Positions 1 through 8,531 of a DNA stretch of 64,000 bases are shown here, one piece after another. Position numbers and translations under genes: made by a program. Under the pieces are notes generated by a model. It was not told the origin of the DNA. It saw only the letters and a program-made list of their open reading frames with translations, and searched no databases. Origin of the DNA: Nostoc linckia FACHB-104 (GTDB taxonomy: Bacteria; Cyanobacteriota; Cyanobacteriia; Cyanobacteriales; Nostocaceae). The DNA is taken from contig NZ_JACJQJ010000016.1 of assembly GCF_014696615.1 (NCBI RefSeq), positions 62,001-126,000 on the forward strand, written 5' to 3'. How positions within the stretch are numbered: the stretch's first letter is position 1; the number at the start of each line of letters is the position of its first letter.

Positions 1-824
1 GCATTTGTGATCGTAGCGAGTGCTTGCAGTGCCTCGGTTGCTGTTTGGTAACGGAATTTAAAGTAATGCCGTACCATCTTATTTAAAATAGATGCCAATT
101 GGTCGCTAACTTGGGCGTGATGCTGCCATAATATCTCTCCAGTGGTTGCATCTTCACCAAACTGCTTGGGATTTAAGCCTGTCAGCGCTTGAATACAAGT
201 CATACCTAATGCATAAATGTCACTACAAGGACGCGGTCTACCTTGCCCTTGTTCACTCGGCATATACCCAGGAGTACCAACTGCAACTGTATCATTTTGT
301 AGCTGCTCTGGAGTCATTAGCGAGTAGCTTTTTACTTGCTTCACTGCGCCAAAATCAACCAAGACTATTTTATTGTCAGCAGTACGGCGGATTAAGTTAT
401 CGGGTTTGATATCTCGGTGAATGACACCTTGATTATGTATAAATTCTAAAATCGGTAAAACATCTTGTAGCAGTTGAATTACCTGCGCTTCACTCCACCT
501 CCCAGCAGCCATTTCGGAAGACAATGGATTGCCAGCAATCAATTCCTGTACTAGGTAAAATTCTTCTTCTTCCTCAAAGTAAGCTAAAAGCCGCGGAATT
601 TGGTCATGATGACCGAGATTTTCTAAACTTTCAGCTTCCCTATTAAACAAATGTCTCGCTGTCAGCAAGAATTCGCGATCGCTACTAATAGGTTTGAGAT
701 GTTTGACAATACAAGTGGGGTTTCCAGGACGGCGAGTATCTAAGGCTACATAAGTATGACCAAATCCGCCTTTGCCTAATAATTCGACCACTTGGTAACG
801 CTGGTCTAGTAATCTGCCGATCAT
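1..824 (-). CDS. Serine/threonine protein kinase (partial, C-terminus beyond window)
   Basis: Cytoplasmic eukaryotic-type protein kinase that phosphorylates Ser/Thr on unknown targets. The first 274 codons are present, starting at an ATG at 824, and the frame is open through base 1. Visible kinase motifs are a Gly-rich loop (GKGGFG, residues 17-22), a VKHL lysine, the catalytic loop HRDIKPDN with D138, the metal motif VDFG, and GYMPSEQ in place of the usual APE. All catalytic residues needed for activity appear present. The missing part could carry a repeat or sensor domain, as is common in cyanobacterial kinases. It is divergent from the FHA-cyclase gene downstream; FHA domains bind phosphothreonine, so a functional link is possible but is inference. 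Confidence 0.93.
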   Translation of the reverse strand, partial: MIGRLLDQRYQVVELLGKGGFGHTYVALDTRRPGNPTCIVKHLKPISSDREFLLTARHLFNREAESLENLGHHDQIPRLLAYFEEEEEFYLVQELIAGNPLSSEMAAGRWSEAQVIQLLQDVLPILEFIHNQGVIHRDIKPDNLIRRTADNKIVLVDFGAVKQVKSYSLMTPEQLQNDTVAVGTPGYMPSEQGQGRPRPCSDIYALGMTCIQALTGLNPKQFGEDATTGEILWQHHAQVSDQLASILNKMVRHYFKFRYQTATEALQALATITN

Positions 825-1089
825 GGTATAGCTGGGCTGCGGTTAACTGTTAACTAGAATACACTTTTTCCTAAATGAAGAAGTTAATTACGATTTTCCC
901 CTTAACACTGATGTATATCTGAATATAATTGTTTCGGAATATTCACTATATTCAGGACATAAAGGTGTACATATAGTTGTCGGAATGCTAATAACAGTGT
1001 CATAAATATAAAGCCCACAGCTAACCCTTGGGTATACCCTGGCCCAAAAATGCTAGAACCCCAGATACCAGGATAAATATCTCACACAC

Positions 1090-2718
1090 ATGACTGAACT
1101 CAAACTGCGTCTACAAGATGGAGATACTGAAACCGTTGTTTCAGTGGATCAAGATGTATTCACTATCGGCAGGTTACCGGAATGTAATTTATACTTACCT
1201 TCTGGAGGAGTTTCCCGGAATCATGCTCAGATTGTGAAGACAGATGATGGTGTGTGGACTATTGAGGATTTGGGTAGCAAAAATGGCACACAGGTGAATG
1301 AACGTCTGCTGACTCGTCCGCAACAACTGCATCACGGAGACGTTGTTTGGTTGGGTAATGTAAGTTTAGTAGTGTTGTTGATCACTCCTCATACACAGTC
1401 GGTAGTTCAGCAGAGTACAACTACAAATGATGCCGATCAAAAAACCATATTGCGTAACGTCAAGCAACTGCAACAGCAATGGATAGAAGCTGATAGCAAA
1501 GATGGCGATATCAACAATAATAAGGATAAAACCATTGCTAGGTTGAAAGATTTGGTAGATATTGCCAAAAATCTTTGTGCAGCAACTTCCATAGAAGAGA
1601 TTTTCTTCCAGGTGCAACAAGTCGTTTTTCGTTACCTGGATAGCATCGATCGCTTGGCATTATTAATAGATGTTGCTGGCTGCGGTAATTTAGAATTAAT
1701 CAATGCGGCTACGCGCAACCTCACCCAACAGGAAAATCTGCCACCCGGCGGTAGTTGGATCAGCCGTAGTATCTGTCAAAAAGTATTTGAAGAAAAAGTT
1801 GTTATTCAATCTGCTGATACCCATAAAGATGAACGCTTTTCTGGAGAACACAGCATTTTAGTAAAAGGTATTCGCAGTGTGATGGCAGTACCTTTATGGG
1901 ATGAAAATAAAGTAGTGGGTGTTCTCTACGCTGATGCTCATCTTTCTTCTTACCATTGGGCCAATGAAGGAGAAGAAGAACTCAGCTTTTTTTCGGCTTT
2001 AGCCAACCTGGTAGCTTCTAGTGTTCAGCGCTGGTTACTGCTAGATAGACTCAAGCAAGAAGAGGTAATTCGGCATAGATTAGAACGCTATCATTCTCCG
2101 GCGGTAGTTCAGCAGTTAATTTCTGTCGGTAAGTTACCAGATGGACGTTTACCCCCCGAAGAAAGCGAAATTAGCATTTTATTTGCAGATTTGGTAGGTT
2201 TTACCGCTATTTCGGAAAGAGTCACACCAACTGCGATCGCGCAATTACTCAATAGCTTATTTGAAGAAATGTTACAAGAGGTATTTACCTATGGTGGCAC
2301 TTTAGATAAATATATTGGTGATTGTATTATGGCGTTCTTTGGCGCTCCAGAGCCACAACCAGATCACGCAGAGCGCGCAACTGCAGCTGCAAAGGGTATG
2401 CTAACTCGTTTAGAACGTCTTAACCTTAATGGTTTTTGGCAAGAACCTCTACAATTACGCATTGCCATTAATAGCGGTAAAGCAGTTGTCGGAGATGTTG
2501 GCAGTTCTCAACGGGTAGAGTATACAGCTTTAGGCGCTACTATTAACCTAGCTGCCCGCATGGAACCAATATGTCCCACTGGTGAATGCGTGATTAGTGA
2601 AGAAACTTACAATATGCTTTCCCAACCTTTAGACTTTCATGAAATGGGTAGTTACACCTTCAAAGGTATTAATCGTCTCGTGAAAGTTTATCAAACAAAA
2701 ATGCAAGGAAATTCGTAA
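1090..2718 (+). CDS. FHA-GAF-class III adenylate cyclase
   Basis: Predicted to make cAMP from ATP in the cytoplasm. The 542-residue protein has an N-terminal FHA phosphopeptide-binding domain (about 1-97, with the GR, SRNHA and GSKNGT motifs), a GAF domain (about 150-320) and a class III cyclase domain (about 350-540). The metal-binding aspartates are D367 (FADLVGF) and D411; K407 is the adenine-selecting lysine; N486 and R490 are the transition-state pair. At the second purine-selecting position there is T479 instead of Asp, the hallmark of class IIIb cyclases such as cyanobacterial CyaC/CyaB1, which respond to bicarbonate. No transmembrane segment is visible. The FHA domain suggests coupling to Ser/Thr kinases, one of which starts on the opposite strand 265 bases upstream. 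Confidence 0.93.
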   Translation: MTELKLRLQDGDTETVVSVDQDVFTIGRLPECNLYLPSGGVSRNHAQIVKTDDGVWTIEDLGSKNGTQVNERLLTRPQQLHHGDVVWLGNVSLVVLLITPHTQSVVQQSTTTNDADQKTILRNVKQLQQQWIEADSKDGDINNNKDKTIARLKDLVDIAKNLCAATSIEEIFFQVQQVVFRYLDSIDRLALLIDVAGCGNLELINAATRNLTQQENLPPGGSWISRSICQKVFEEKVVIQSADTHKDERFSGEHSILVKGIRSVMAVPLWDENKVVGVLYADAHLSSYHWANEGEEELSFFSALANLVASSVQRWLLLDRLKQEEVIRHRLERYHSPAVVQQLISVGKLPDGRLPPEESEISILFADLVGFTAISERVTPTAIAQLLNSLFEEMLQEVFTYGGTLDKYIGDCIMAFFGAPEPQPDHAERATAAAKGMLTRLERLNLNGFWQEPLQLRIAINSGKAVVGDVGSSQRVEYTALGATINLAARMEPICPTGECVISEETYNMLSQPLDFHEMGSYTFKGINRLVKVYQTKMQGNS

Positions 2719-2764
2719 TTCGTAGTCAAGAATTTTTTGATAATTTTATAATACTACTAAGCAA

Positions 2765-2831
2765 CTATACAACTCATATTTGATTTTTGAATTTCACGTA
2801 GGATGCGTTAGCGATAGCGTAACGCATCAGT
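2765..2831 (+). repeat. Dispersed palindromic repeat, copy 1
   Basis: A stretch of about 67 bases whose core is a hairpin with arms GATGCGTTA and TAACGCATC around a GCGATAGCG loop, preceded by about 35 bases including CTCATATTTGATTTTTGAA. A second copy lies at 50278-50345 in the opposite orientation and differs at only a few positions over the whole length, so the flank is part of the repeat as well as the palindrome. Confidence 0.85.
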
Positions 2832-2964
2832 GACAATATTATTAGCTGCAAATAATAAATGTTATGGGTTGGGTATCTTTTTCGCCCCAATCATACAAAC
2901 TAAATATTCAAAATTATCTGAGTTGATTGAATTGTTGAATTACAGGTAATGATGTATCTATTCC

Positions 2965-3084
2965 TTAGTAAGCTTTCTCTTCTATATCTTTACCAGTGAG
3001 CCCAATAAATGTAAGCAATTCTTGACAACTAGCCAGCATATCCATAGGAATATATTGCATCTCGCAAATTGCATAATTTTGCAT
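2965..3084 (-). CDS. Possible 39-residue protein or gene remnant
   Basis: The frame starts at an ATG (3084) and ends at TAA (2965-2967). The product is short and mixed in character, ending in GLTGKDIEEKAY, which reads like the soluble C-terminus of a protein rather than random translation. There is no convincing ribosome binding site. I do not recognise it. It may be a remnant of a longer gene or noise. Confidence 0.2.
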   Translation of the reverse strand: MQNYAICEMQYIPMDMLASCQELLTFIGLTGKDIEEKAY

Positions 3085-3227
3085 CAATGCTAATAGATTT
3101 AATTATTATTAGATGGGTGTTTAACTTTTTTTACTTATCATTCAACCAATCAGGTGTCAATGAGTACATTTTTCATGTACTGATCAGAATATAGTAAAAA
3201 TGAACTTTTGTGAAGCGAGGACTAGGG

Positions 3228-4706
3228 ATGTACATTGTACAGATTGCCTCGGAATGTGCTCCTGTAATTAAAGCAGGAGGATTAGGGGATGTTGTCTACG
3301 GACTAAGTCGGGAATTAGAGATTCGCGGACATTGCGTCGAGCTAATTTTGCCCAAATATGACTGTATGCGCTATGACCATATTTGGGGTTTGCACGATGC
3401 CTATCGCAATTTATCAGTACCCTGGTATGGTGGGGCAATTAACTGCTCGGTATACTGCGGTTGGGTACACGGACGGGTATGTTTCTTTATCGAACCCCAC
3501 TCGCAAGATAATTTCTTTAATCGGGGCTGCTATTACGGTTGTGATGATGATAATATGCGCTTTGCATTTTTCAGCAAAGCCGCTTTGGAGTTTTTACTCC
3601 AAAGTAATAAGCGCCCCGATGTTATCCATTGTCATGACTGGCAAACAGGTTTAGTACCAGTTATGCTCCATGAAATGTACAAGTACTATGGCCTGGAGTA
3701 TCAGCGCGCTTGTTACACCATTCATAACTTTAAGCATCAGGGAATGGGTGGGATAGAAACTCTCCAAGCCACAGGTTTAAATCGGCCAGAATATTACTTC
3801 CAATACGATAAACTGCGTGACAACTTCAATCCCTTTGCCATTAATTTTATGAAGGCGGGTATTGTTTACTCCAATGCTGTCACCACTGTTTCACCAAACC
3901 ACGCTTGGGAAGCCAGTACCAGCGATGTAGGTTGTGGCTTGGGACATACTTTGCATTTGCATAGAGATAAATTCCGTGGAGTGCTGAACGGTATTGATTA
4001 CGATTTTTGGAATCCAGAAATCGACCGCTATATTCCGTCTCACTATAGCAAGGAAGATTTTGACAAAAAATTTGATAACAAAAAAGCTTTGCGTGAGCGT
4101 CTTTTGCTCCGTCAAGAAGATAAACCAATAGTTGCTTACATTGGTCGCTTAGATAATCAAAAAGGCGTGCATCTTGTACATCACGCTATTTATTATGCTC
4201 TCGATAAAGGAGCGCAATTTGTATTACTTGGTTCAGCCACTGAACCAGCAATCAATGCTAAATTTCAGCATGAGAAACAATTTTTAAATAACAACCCAGA
4301 TGTACATTTAGAACTGGGCTTTAACGAAGAATTATCCCACTTAATTTATGCTGGGGCAGATATGATTGTTGTCCCCAGTAATTACGAACCCTGTGGGTTA
4401 ACTCAAATGATAGGCTTGAAGTACGGCACTGTACCTATTGTGCGTGGTGTCGGTGGATTAGTAAATACAGTATTTGACCGTAACTACGACGAAAATCTCC
4501 CACCAGAAAAACGCAATGGCTTTGTTTTCTATCAAAGCGATAATCAGGCGCTGGAATCAGCAATGAATCGGGCGATTGATTTGTGGAATTACTCGCCTGA
4601 AGAGTTTCGCCAACTAGCTATTCAGGGTATGGAGTATGACTACTCGTGGAATATTCCCGGAGGAGAATATATAGAAATTTACGACTGGATCAGACACAAG
4701 TGGTAA
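3228..4706 (+). CDS. glgA: Glycogen synthase (ADP-glucose type)
   Basis: GT5-family starch/glycogen synthase that transfers glucose from ADP-glucose to the growing alpha-1,4-glucan. The start is taken as ATG 3228 (492 residues), preceded by GAGG seven bases upstream; an in-frame GTG at 3210 is less likely because that GAGG would fall inside the gene. The ADP-glucose-binding motif near the N-terminus reads KAGGLGD (K15) rather than the classic KTGGL, as in the second glgA paralogue of many cyanobacteria. The C-terminal GT-B half has IGRLDNQKG, VPSNYEPCGL and the GTVPIVRGVGGL loop. It stands alone, without glgC or glgB beside it. Confidence 0.95.
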   Translation: MYIVQIASECAPVIKAGGLGDVVYGLSRELEIRGHCVELILPKYDCMRYDHIWGLHDAYRNLSVPWYGGAINCSVYCGWVHGRVCFFIEPHSQDNFFNRGCYYGCDDDNMRFAFFSKAALEFLLQSNKRPDVIHCHDWQTGLVPVMLHEMYKYYGLEYQRACYTIHNFKHQGMGGIETLQATGLNRPEYYFQYDKLRDNFNPFAINFMKAGIVYSNAVTTVSPNHAWEASTSDVGCGLGHTLHLHRDKFRGVLNGIDYDFWNPEIDRYIPSHYSKEDFDKKFDNKKALRERLLLRQEDKPIVAYIGRLDNQKGVHLVHHAIYYALDKGAQFVLLGSATEPAINAKFQHEKQFLNNNPDVHLELGFNEELSHLIYAGADMIVVPSNYEPCGLTQMIGLKYGTVPIVRGVGGLVNTVFDRNYDENLPPEKRNGFVFYQSDNQALESAMNRAIDLWNYSPEEFRQLAIQGMEYDYSWNIPGGEYIEIYDWIRHKW

Positions 4707-5205
4707 GTTACTCACCGAATTTTAGATTTTGGATTTTGGCTTGAATATTCAAAATTCAAAATTTAATTAAGTCTGTTCTCTTGGTGTTGGTGGAGAGTCA
4801 ATACCACTTGGTTAAGCTTTTTGAACTCAAAATAGCTTTTGGGAAAAAGGTTAAAGGTTAAGGGTGAAAGGTTGTTTCTTTCCCTTTTCCTATTCCCTTT
4901 TTCCCCTTAACCGAAAAGTATTGTGTGGAAACATATGTTGTACAGATACCCAAATTTTTGAAAAAGTCGGGTATCTAAATTTCGCAACAGTCAATGTTGC
5001 ACAACAAAATCATATTCCATAAATTATTCCCCTAACGGGGATGGAAAATATGGCACTGGAGGGTCAATTCCTTATAATTGCTTGACTCTCCAGTTTTGGG
5101 GCTACCAGATATCCCCATGTTTACAATCTCAACTATAGTGTGTTGCTTTTTGGCTAATTTTGTTCAACAGCAAAGAAAATTATCTGGTTTCACAATTGCT
5201 GCTAA
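4707..5205. other. Intergenic region between convergent glgA and petE
   Basis: About 500 bases without a coding frame. It contains a CCTTTTCC/AAAGGTTAAGG-type low-complexity stretch around 4840-4915 and a strong hairpin at 5055-5094. Nothing else is recognisable. Confidence 0.6.
5055..5094. terminator. Hairpin terminator between glgA and petE
   Basis: Two 13-base arms (5055-5067 and 5082-5094) pair with one G-T wobble around a 14-base AT-rich loop. On the plus strand the hairpin is followed by TTTTGGGG. It sits between convergent genes, 110 bases past the petE stop and 350 bases past the glgA stop, so it most likely serves the petE side or both. Confidence 0.5.
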
Positions 5206-5622
5206 TTATTGAACAACAATTTTGCCAACCATACCAGCGCCACGGTGAGGTTCGCAGTAGAAGGTGTATTCACCAGCGGGTGCGTCTGCAGGGAAGGTAG
5301 TGGTTTGCTTTTGACCAGGATTCATCAACAATTGCTTGTGAGACAAGGATTTAGCTAAGTCAGCGCTCTTTGCAGGGTTGAGAGATGCATCAAATACAAC
5401 GTTGTGGGGAGGAACTTTGTTGTTTACCCATTCAATGGTGTCGCCAGCTTTAATAGAAACTTTTTTGGGTTCAAATGCTAGCATTCCTTTGTCAGACCCT
5501 AGCTTGATTTGGTATGTTTCAGCAGATGCGCTGGGAGTAAAAACAGCAAAGCTGCTCACTACTAAAAGAATTGTCAATACAGCTAGGCTAAAACGCCGCC
5601 AGCTTGCTGCAATCAATTTCAT
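5206..5622 (-). CDS. petE: Plastocyanin precursor
   Basis: Copper protein of the thylakoid lumen that carries electrons from cytochrome f to photosystem I or to terminal oxidase. The start is ATG 5622, preceded by TTAGGAGAAGCC; an upstream in-frame TTG would place that ribosome binding site inside the gene. The precursor has 138 residues: a 34-residue signal peptide with the cleavage site ASA/E, then a 104-residue mature domain. The copper ligands in mature numbering are H39 (PPHNVVFD), C89, H92 and M97 (YCEPHRGAGM), all intact. It is monocistronic and convergent with glgA. Its expression in cyanobacteria usually depends on copper. Confidence 0.98.
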   Translation of the reverse strand: MKLIAASWRRFSLAVLTILLVVSSFAVFTPSASAETYQIKLGSDKGMLAFEPKKVSIKAGDTIEWVNNKVPPHNVVFDASLNPAKSADLAKSLSHKQLLMNPGQKQTTTFPADAPAGEYTFYCEPHRGAGMVGKIVVQ

Positions 5623-6023
5623 GGCTTCTCCTAACAAACAATTTTTGTTTTCTCTTTCCTATTTTAAATACAAATAACGCCAAATACGACAAACTGTCAT
5701 AGATAATTTTTTTTGTAAAAAATCGCCAAACAATACTGACGCAAAATTTGAAAAAATGTAAACCTGTAAAGGCTTACCGCAGGCTAGCAAAGAGAAATTA
5801 CCAGTTTCCTACCCTATATGACGCATAGAAGACTCAGGAATAAGAATTTTAGAGATTTCTTACATCAGTCCTCTCAATACACAATCAGAAAAAGTTGTGT
5901 AATCAAGAATAAATACTAGATTGACATATGGCAAGATATCTGCATGTAAAAGAGTTAAAGTATGAATAAAAGATAAAAGCAAAAGAAAAATTTTATATTT
6001 TTTGAGGATAACTGCATCACTGT
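5623..6023. other. petE upstream region
   Basis: The 400 bases upstream of petE and downstream of psbV2 are AT-rich. A TAAAAT box about 40 bases before the petE start, on the minus strand, could be its -10 element, but no well-spaced -35 was found. No further gene is visible. Confidence 0.4.
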
Positions 6024-6521
6024 TTAAAAATCTTCTTTACCCCAACCAGGAGCTTTTTTTGCAGCGGCCAGAACAAAAGCAGCTAAACTTTCTACTTGCT
6101 GTTGTGGTAGAAAATTAGGGGTTAACTGCCGACACCAATAAGTTTCTTGGCTACCATCATAGGTCATTGGCTGGCGCATAAAGTCCACTAGTGCATTAAT
6201 GCGATCGCGTGGTGGATTTGCACCCTTGAGTGTTGTTAGCGCCAGCGATACTTGAGGATCGGGCAAAGTTGCACCACCAACATGACAATTAATACAGTTA
6301 GCTTCAAACAGTTTTTTGCCCACAGATAATTCTACAGGTGAAAACAGACGCGTATTACCCTGTTCATCCATTTCCAGAGCAATTGGCTCGGTGACGTGTA
6401 AATATCTACTTATGTAAGGGTCAATATTGGCAGCGTGAGCGATGAAGCTGCTGCTGTCGTAGAAAGTGAAGAAAATCACCAAAGCCAGAAAAAAACAACG
6501 AGCGAAAAATTTGTACAACAT
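6024..6521 (-). CDS. psbV2: Cytochrome c550-like protein PsbV2
   Basis: Secreted c-type cytochrome paralogous to PsbV and encoded just downstream of it. The start is set at ATG 6521 (165 residues); an earlier in-frame TTG exists at 6527. An N-terminal hydrophobic signal ends near AHA/ANID. The heme site is CINCH, and the domain follows the c550 pattern (GKKLFEANCINCHVGG, the VDFMRQPMTYDG turn). At the place where PsbV has the distal heme ligand (EIHPS), this protein has TYWCRQ, without histidine, so a Cys-ligated or open heme is expected. The exact role is unsettled; in thermophilic cyanobacteria PsbV2 can be a partial substitute for PsbV. Confidence 0.9.
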   Translation of the reverse strand: MLYKFFARCFFLALVIFFTFYDSSSFIAHAANIDPYISRYLHVTEPIALEMDEQGNTRLFSPVELSVGKKLFEANCINCHVGGATLPDPQVSLALTTLKGANPPRDRINALVDFMRQPMTYDGSQETYWCRQLTPNFLPQQQVESLAAFVLAAAKKAPGWGKEDF

Positions 6522-6674
6522 ACGCAAGCAGTATATTGTGAGTCTCGTGCAAAGGTACTGAGATCTAGATTCTCAGTCCTGAGTTTTTTAGGAAGGGAAT
6601 TAGCGGGTAATCTTAAATCCCTAGTCCCTAAGTTTCAGAACTCAGCACCCAGACCTCAGTACTAATAACTGGGT

Positions 6675-7166
6675 TTAGTAATAAATCTTGCCACCTCCCC
6701 ACTTTTGACCAACAACTTTGGGTTGTAGGAGAATATGACCAGCGATCGCTGTTAAGTCGTCATCAGTCAGATTTCTCATTTCTGTGAAAATATCTGCACT
6801 CTTGATGCTGGGGTGTATTTCCGAAATTTCCTCTTCACCGTCATAAGTAGTAGGATTCTTGAGGTAGTCCACCAAACCTTCAATATTGTTACGGTTTGGT
6901 GTAGCCAATGCTAGTGATTCTGGTTCAAGTCCCACGTTTTGGTTAGTTTTAGTTACGCCCCCAGCATGACATTGAGCGCAAGCGTAGTTAAATAAGCGTT
7001 TACCTTCTTTGACTTGCTTCAAGCTCAGTACAACTGTATCACCCTGCTCGTTTAATGGTACTGTCCGGGTGGCTTTATCCAGTTCTACGGCTGTCGCGCT
7101 ACCGACAAGCAACTGAAACGTTAATAAAACAGTAGCTACAACAACGCCAATTAATCTTCTAAACAT
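6675..7166 (-). CDS. psbV: Photosystem II cytochrome c550
   Basis: Extrinsic lumenal subunit that stabilises the oxygen-evolving complex of photosystem II. The start is ATG 7166 after AAGGGGAAAC; an upstream GTG at 7190 would overlap that binding site. The protein has a 26-residue signal peptide (cleavage ATA/VELD) and a 137-residue mature domain, the normal length. The heme is bound by CAQCH with its histidine, and the distal ligand is the histidine in EIHPS; the MRNLTDDDL and IAGHILLQPK segments are typical. psbV2 follows 153 bases later on the same strand, so the two may share a transcript. Confidence 0.98.
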   Translation of the reverse strand: MFRRLIGVVVATVLLTFQLLVGSATAVELDKATRTVPLNEQGDTVVLSLKQVKEGKRLFNYACAQCHAGGVTKTNQNVGLEPESLALATPNRNNIEGLVDYLKNPTTYDGEEEISEIHPSIKSADIFTEMRNLTDDDLTAIAGHILLQPKVVGQKWGGGKIYY

Positions 7167-7273
7167 GTTTCCCCTTAAAGATTTTGACACTCAACACAGC
7201 TATTTAGCTTGACTCAATCTCCATGTTGCTATTTGTTCATTGTCATTAGCCAAAGCCCCAGCAAGAAAGCCCT

Positions 7274-7489
7274 TCAGGTGGCTTTAGTGTTAACCAACAA
7301 GCCGCTAGTACTTCTTGGAAATTTCTTAGACAATATGTGGGAAATAATTGCCTTTGCAGCCGCCAACGCCAAATGGGTCTTTTGGTGTTTATCGGCAATT
7401 AAGAGGTGGTTGTACAGAGAAAACCCTTTATCCACAGTATTCCTGTGGTCTGCTGCCATCTCTGCGATCCATAGGTCTGCAAAACCCAT
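7274..7489 (-). CDS. Hypothetical 71-residue protein
   Basis: A soluble-looking small protein read from an ATG at 7489, with even amino-acid use, an Ala-rich helix-like stretch (THLALAAAKAIISHIL) and a basic C-terminal part. A weak AAGAAA lies about six bases upstream. It lies between the sugar permeases and psbV on the same strand. Overlapping frames on the plus strand look less protein-like. I do not recognise a family; it could be a genuine small cyanobacterial protein. Confidence 0.35.
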   Translation of the reverse strand: MGFADLWIAEMAADHRNTVDKGFSLYNHLLIADKHQKTHLALAAAKAIISHILSKKFPRSTSGLLVNTKAT

Positions 7490-7638
7490 AATGTTTTCTT
7501 AACTGATATATAGAGATTGAGTCGCTGTAATACCAATATCACGTTAAGAGTGCAATTTGTCGCCCAAAATACTGTTCGGCTTCTAGTGGGGATCGGGACT
7601 GGGGGGATGAGGGGGACAAGGGGACAAGGGGAAAAAGT

Positions 7639-7687
7639 AATTACCAATTACCAATTACCAAATGCCTCATGCCTCATGCCTCATGCC
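7639..7687 (+). repeat. Two adjacent heptamer arrays
   Basis: Three copies of AATTACC (7639-7659) are followed by three copies of ATGCCTC (7662-7682) and a partial fourth. These are short tandemly repeated repetitive sequences of the type known from Nostocales. They end just after the stop codon of the downstream permease gene. Confidence 0.9.
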
Positions 7688-7694
7688 CATGTTA

Positions 7695-8531
7695 TTACCC
7701 CTTCCCCCCTGTAAATGTGACGCTTTGAATAAAGTAACGGTTGAAAAAGGCGTAGATTCCTAAAGCTGGTAGGGTGAATACCATCGAAGCTGCCATAATG
7801 TAGTTCCAATAGCTGATGTATTGACCTTTGAAGGTGTTCAGCCCTAAGGGGAGGGTAAACATTTCGGGGTCAAATAAAATTACCACAGGAAGCAAAAAAT
7901 TATTCCAGCTACCCATAAATACAAAAACCGCTTGGGCGGCGAGGGCTGGTTTGGCTAAAGGTAAGACGATATGCCGAAAAATTTGTAAGGTATTTAAACC
8001 ATCAAGTTGTGCGGCTTCTTCTAGTTCTTTAGGAAAATTAACGAAAAATTGCCGCATCATAAAAATGAAAGTGGCGTTAACCATGCTAGGCACAATCATG
8101 CCTTGGTAAGTATTGAGCCAGCCGATCGCTTTTAAAATTAAAAAGGTAGGAATCAAGGTAATCTGAGCAGGAACGGCTAGTACTGCTAAAATCAGCAAGA
8201 ACCAGAAGCGTTTACCTGCAAAGCGCAGTCTAGCTAAGGCATAACCTGCCATTGAGTTCAGCAGTAAATTTAAAATTGTGACGCTGAGGGCAATTAGCAC
8301 ACTGTTGAATAGCCAACGCCAAAACAGTGGCTCTTGTAAGAATATTTGCTTGTAATTGTCAAGAGTGAAATTTTGTGGTACTAAATTTGGTTCACCACTA
8401 ACAATTTCTGATAGCGGCTTAAATGAGGCTGAAAGTGCCCATAAAAAAGGACTTAAGGTAATGACAGCATAGAGTGTGAGTAAGACATAGAGAAGTATTC
8501 TCAGCCAGGGAAAGCGCAAGATTTTTCTCAA
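7695..8531 (-). CDS. Sugar ABC transporter permease, MalG type
   Basis: Inner-membrane subunit of a CUT1 carbohydrate importer. The 278-residue protein has six predicted membrane helices and the ATPase-contact EAA loop (EEAAQLDGLNTLQIFRHIVL). The start codon is TTG at 8531, supported by GGAGGT eight bases upstream, inside the end of the MalF-type gene; the TTG overlaps the stop of that gene (TTGA), which implies translational coupling. No ATPase or sugar-binding protein is encoded nearby, so the permease pair must use partners encoded elsewhere. Confidence 0.93.
   Translation of the reverse strand: MRKILRFPWLRILLYVLLTLYAVITLSPFLWALSASFKPLSEIVSGEPNLVPQNFTLDNYKQIFLQEPLFWRWLFNSVLIALSVTILNLLLNSMAGYALARLRFAGKRFWFLLILAVLAVPAQITLIPTFLILKAIGWLNTYQGMIVPSMVNATFIFMMRQFFVNFPKELEEAAQLDGLNTLQIFRHIVLPLAKPALAAQAVFVFMGSWNNFLLPVVILFDPEMFTLPLGLNTFKGQYISYWNYIMAASMVFTLPALGIYAFFNRYFIQSVTFTGGKG

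Larger units (their letters stand above)
2719..3227. other. Intergenic region with a dispersed repeat and a doubtful short ORF
   Basis: This 0.5-kb gap before glgA holds the palindromic dispersed repeat at 2765-2831 and a possible 39-codon reading frame on the minus strand (2965-3084). I see no further gene in it. Confidence 0.6.

Noticed and set aside
5623..5637. Longer N-terminus of plastocyanin from TTG 5637
   Set aside because: It would place the AGGAG ribosome binding site inside the coding region; the signal peptide is complete from ATG 5622.
7209..7502. 97-codon plus-strand frame upstream of psbV
   Set aside because: Overlaps the more protein-like minus-strand frame and has a composition typical of an antisense reading.
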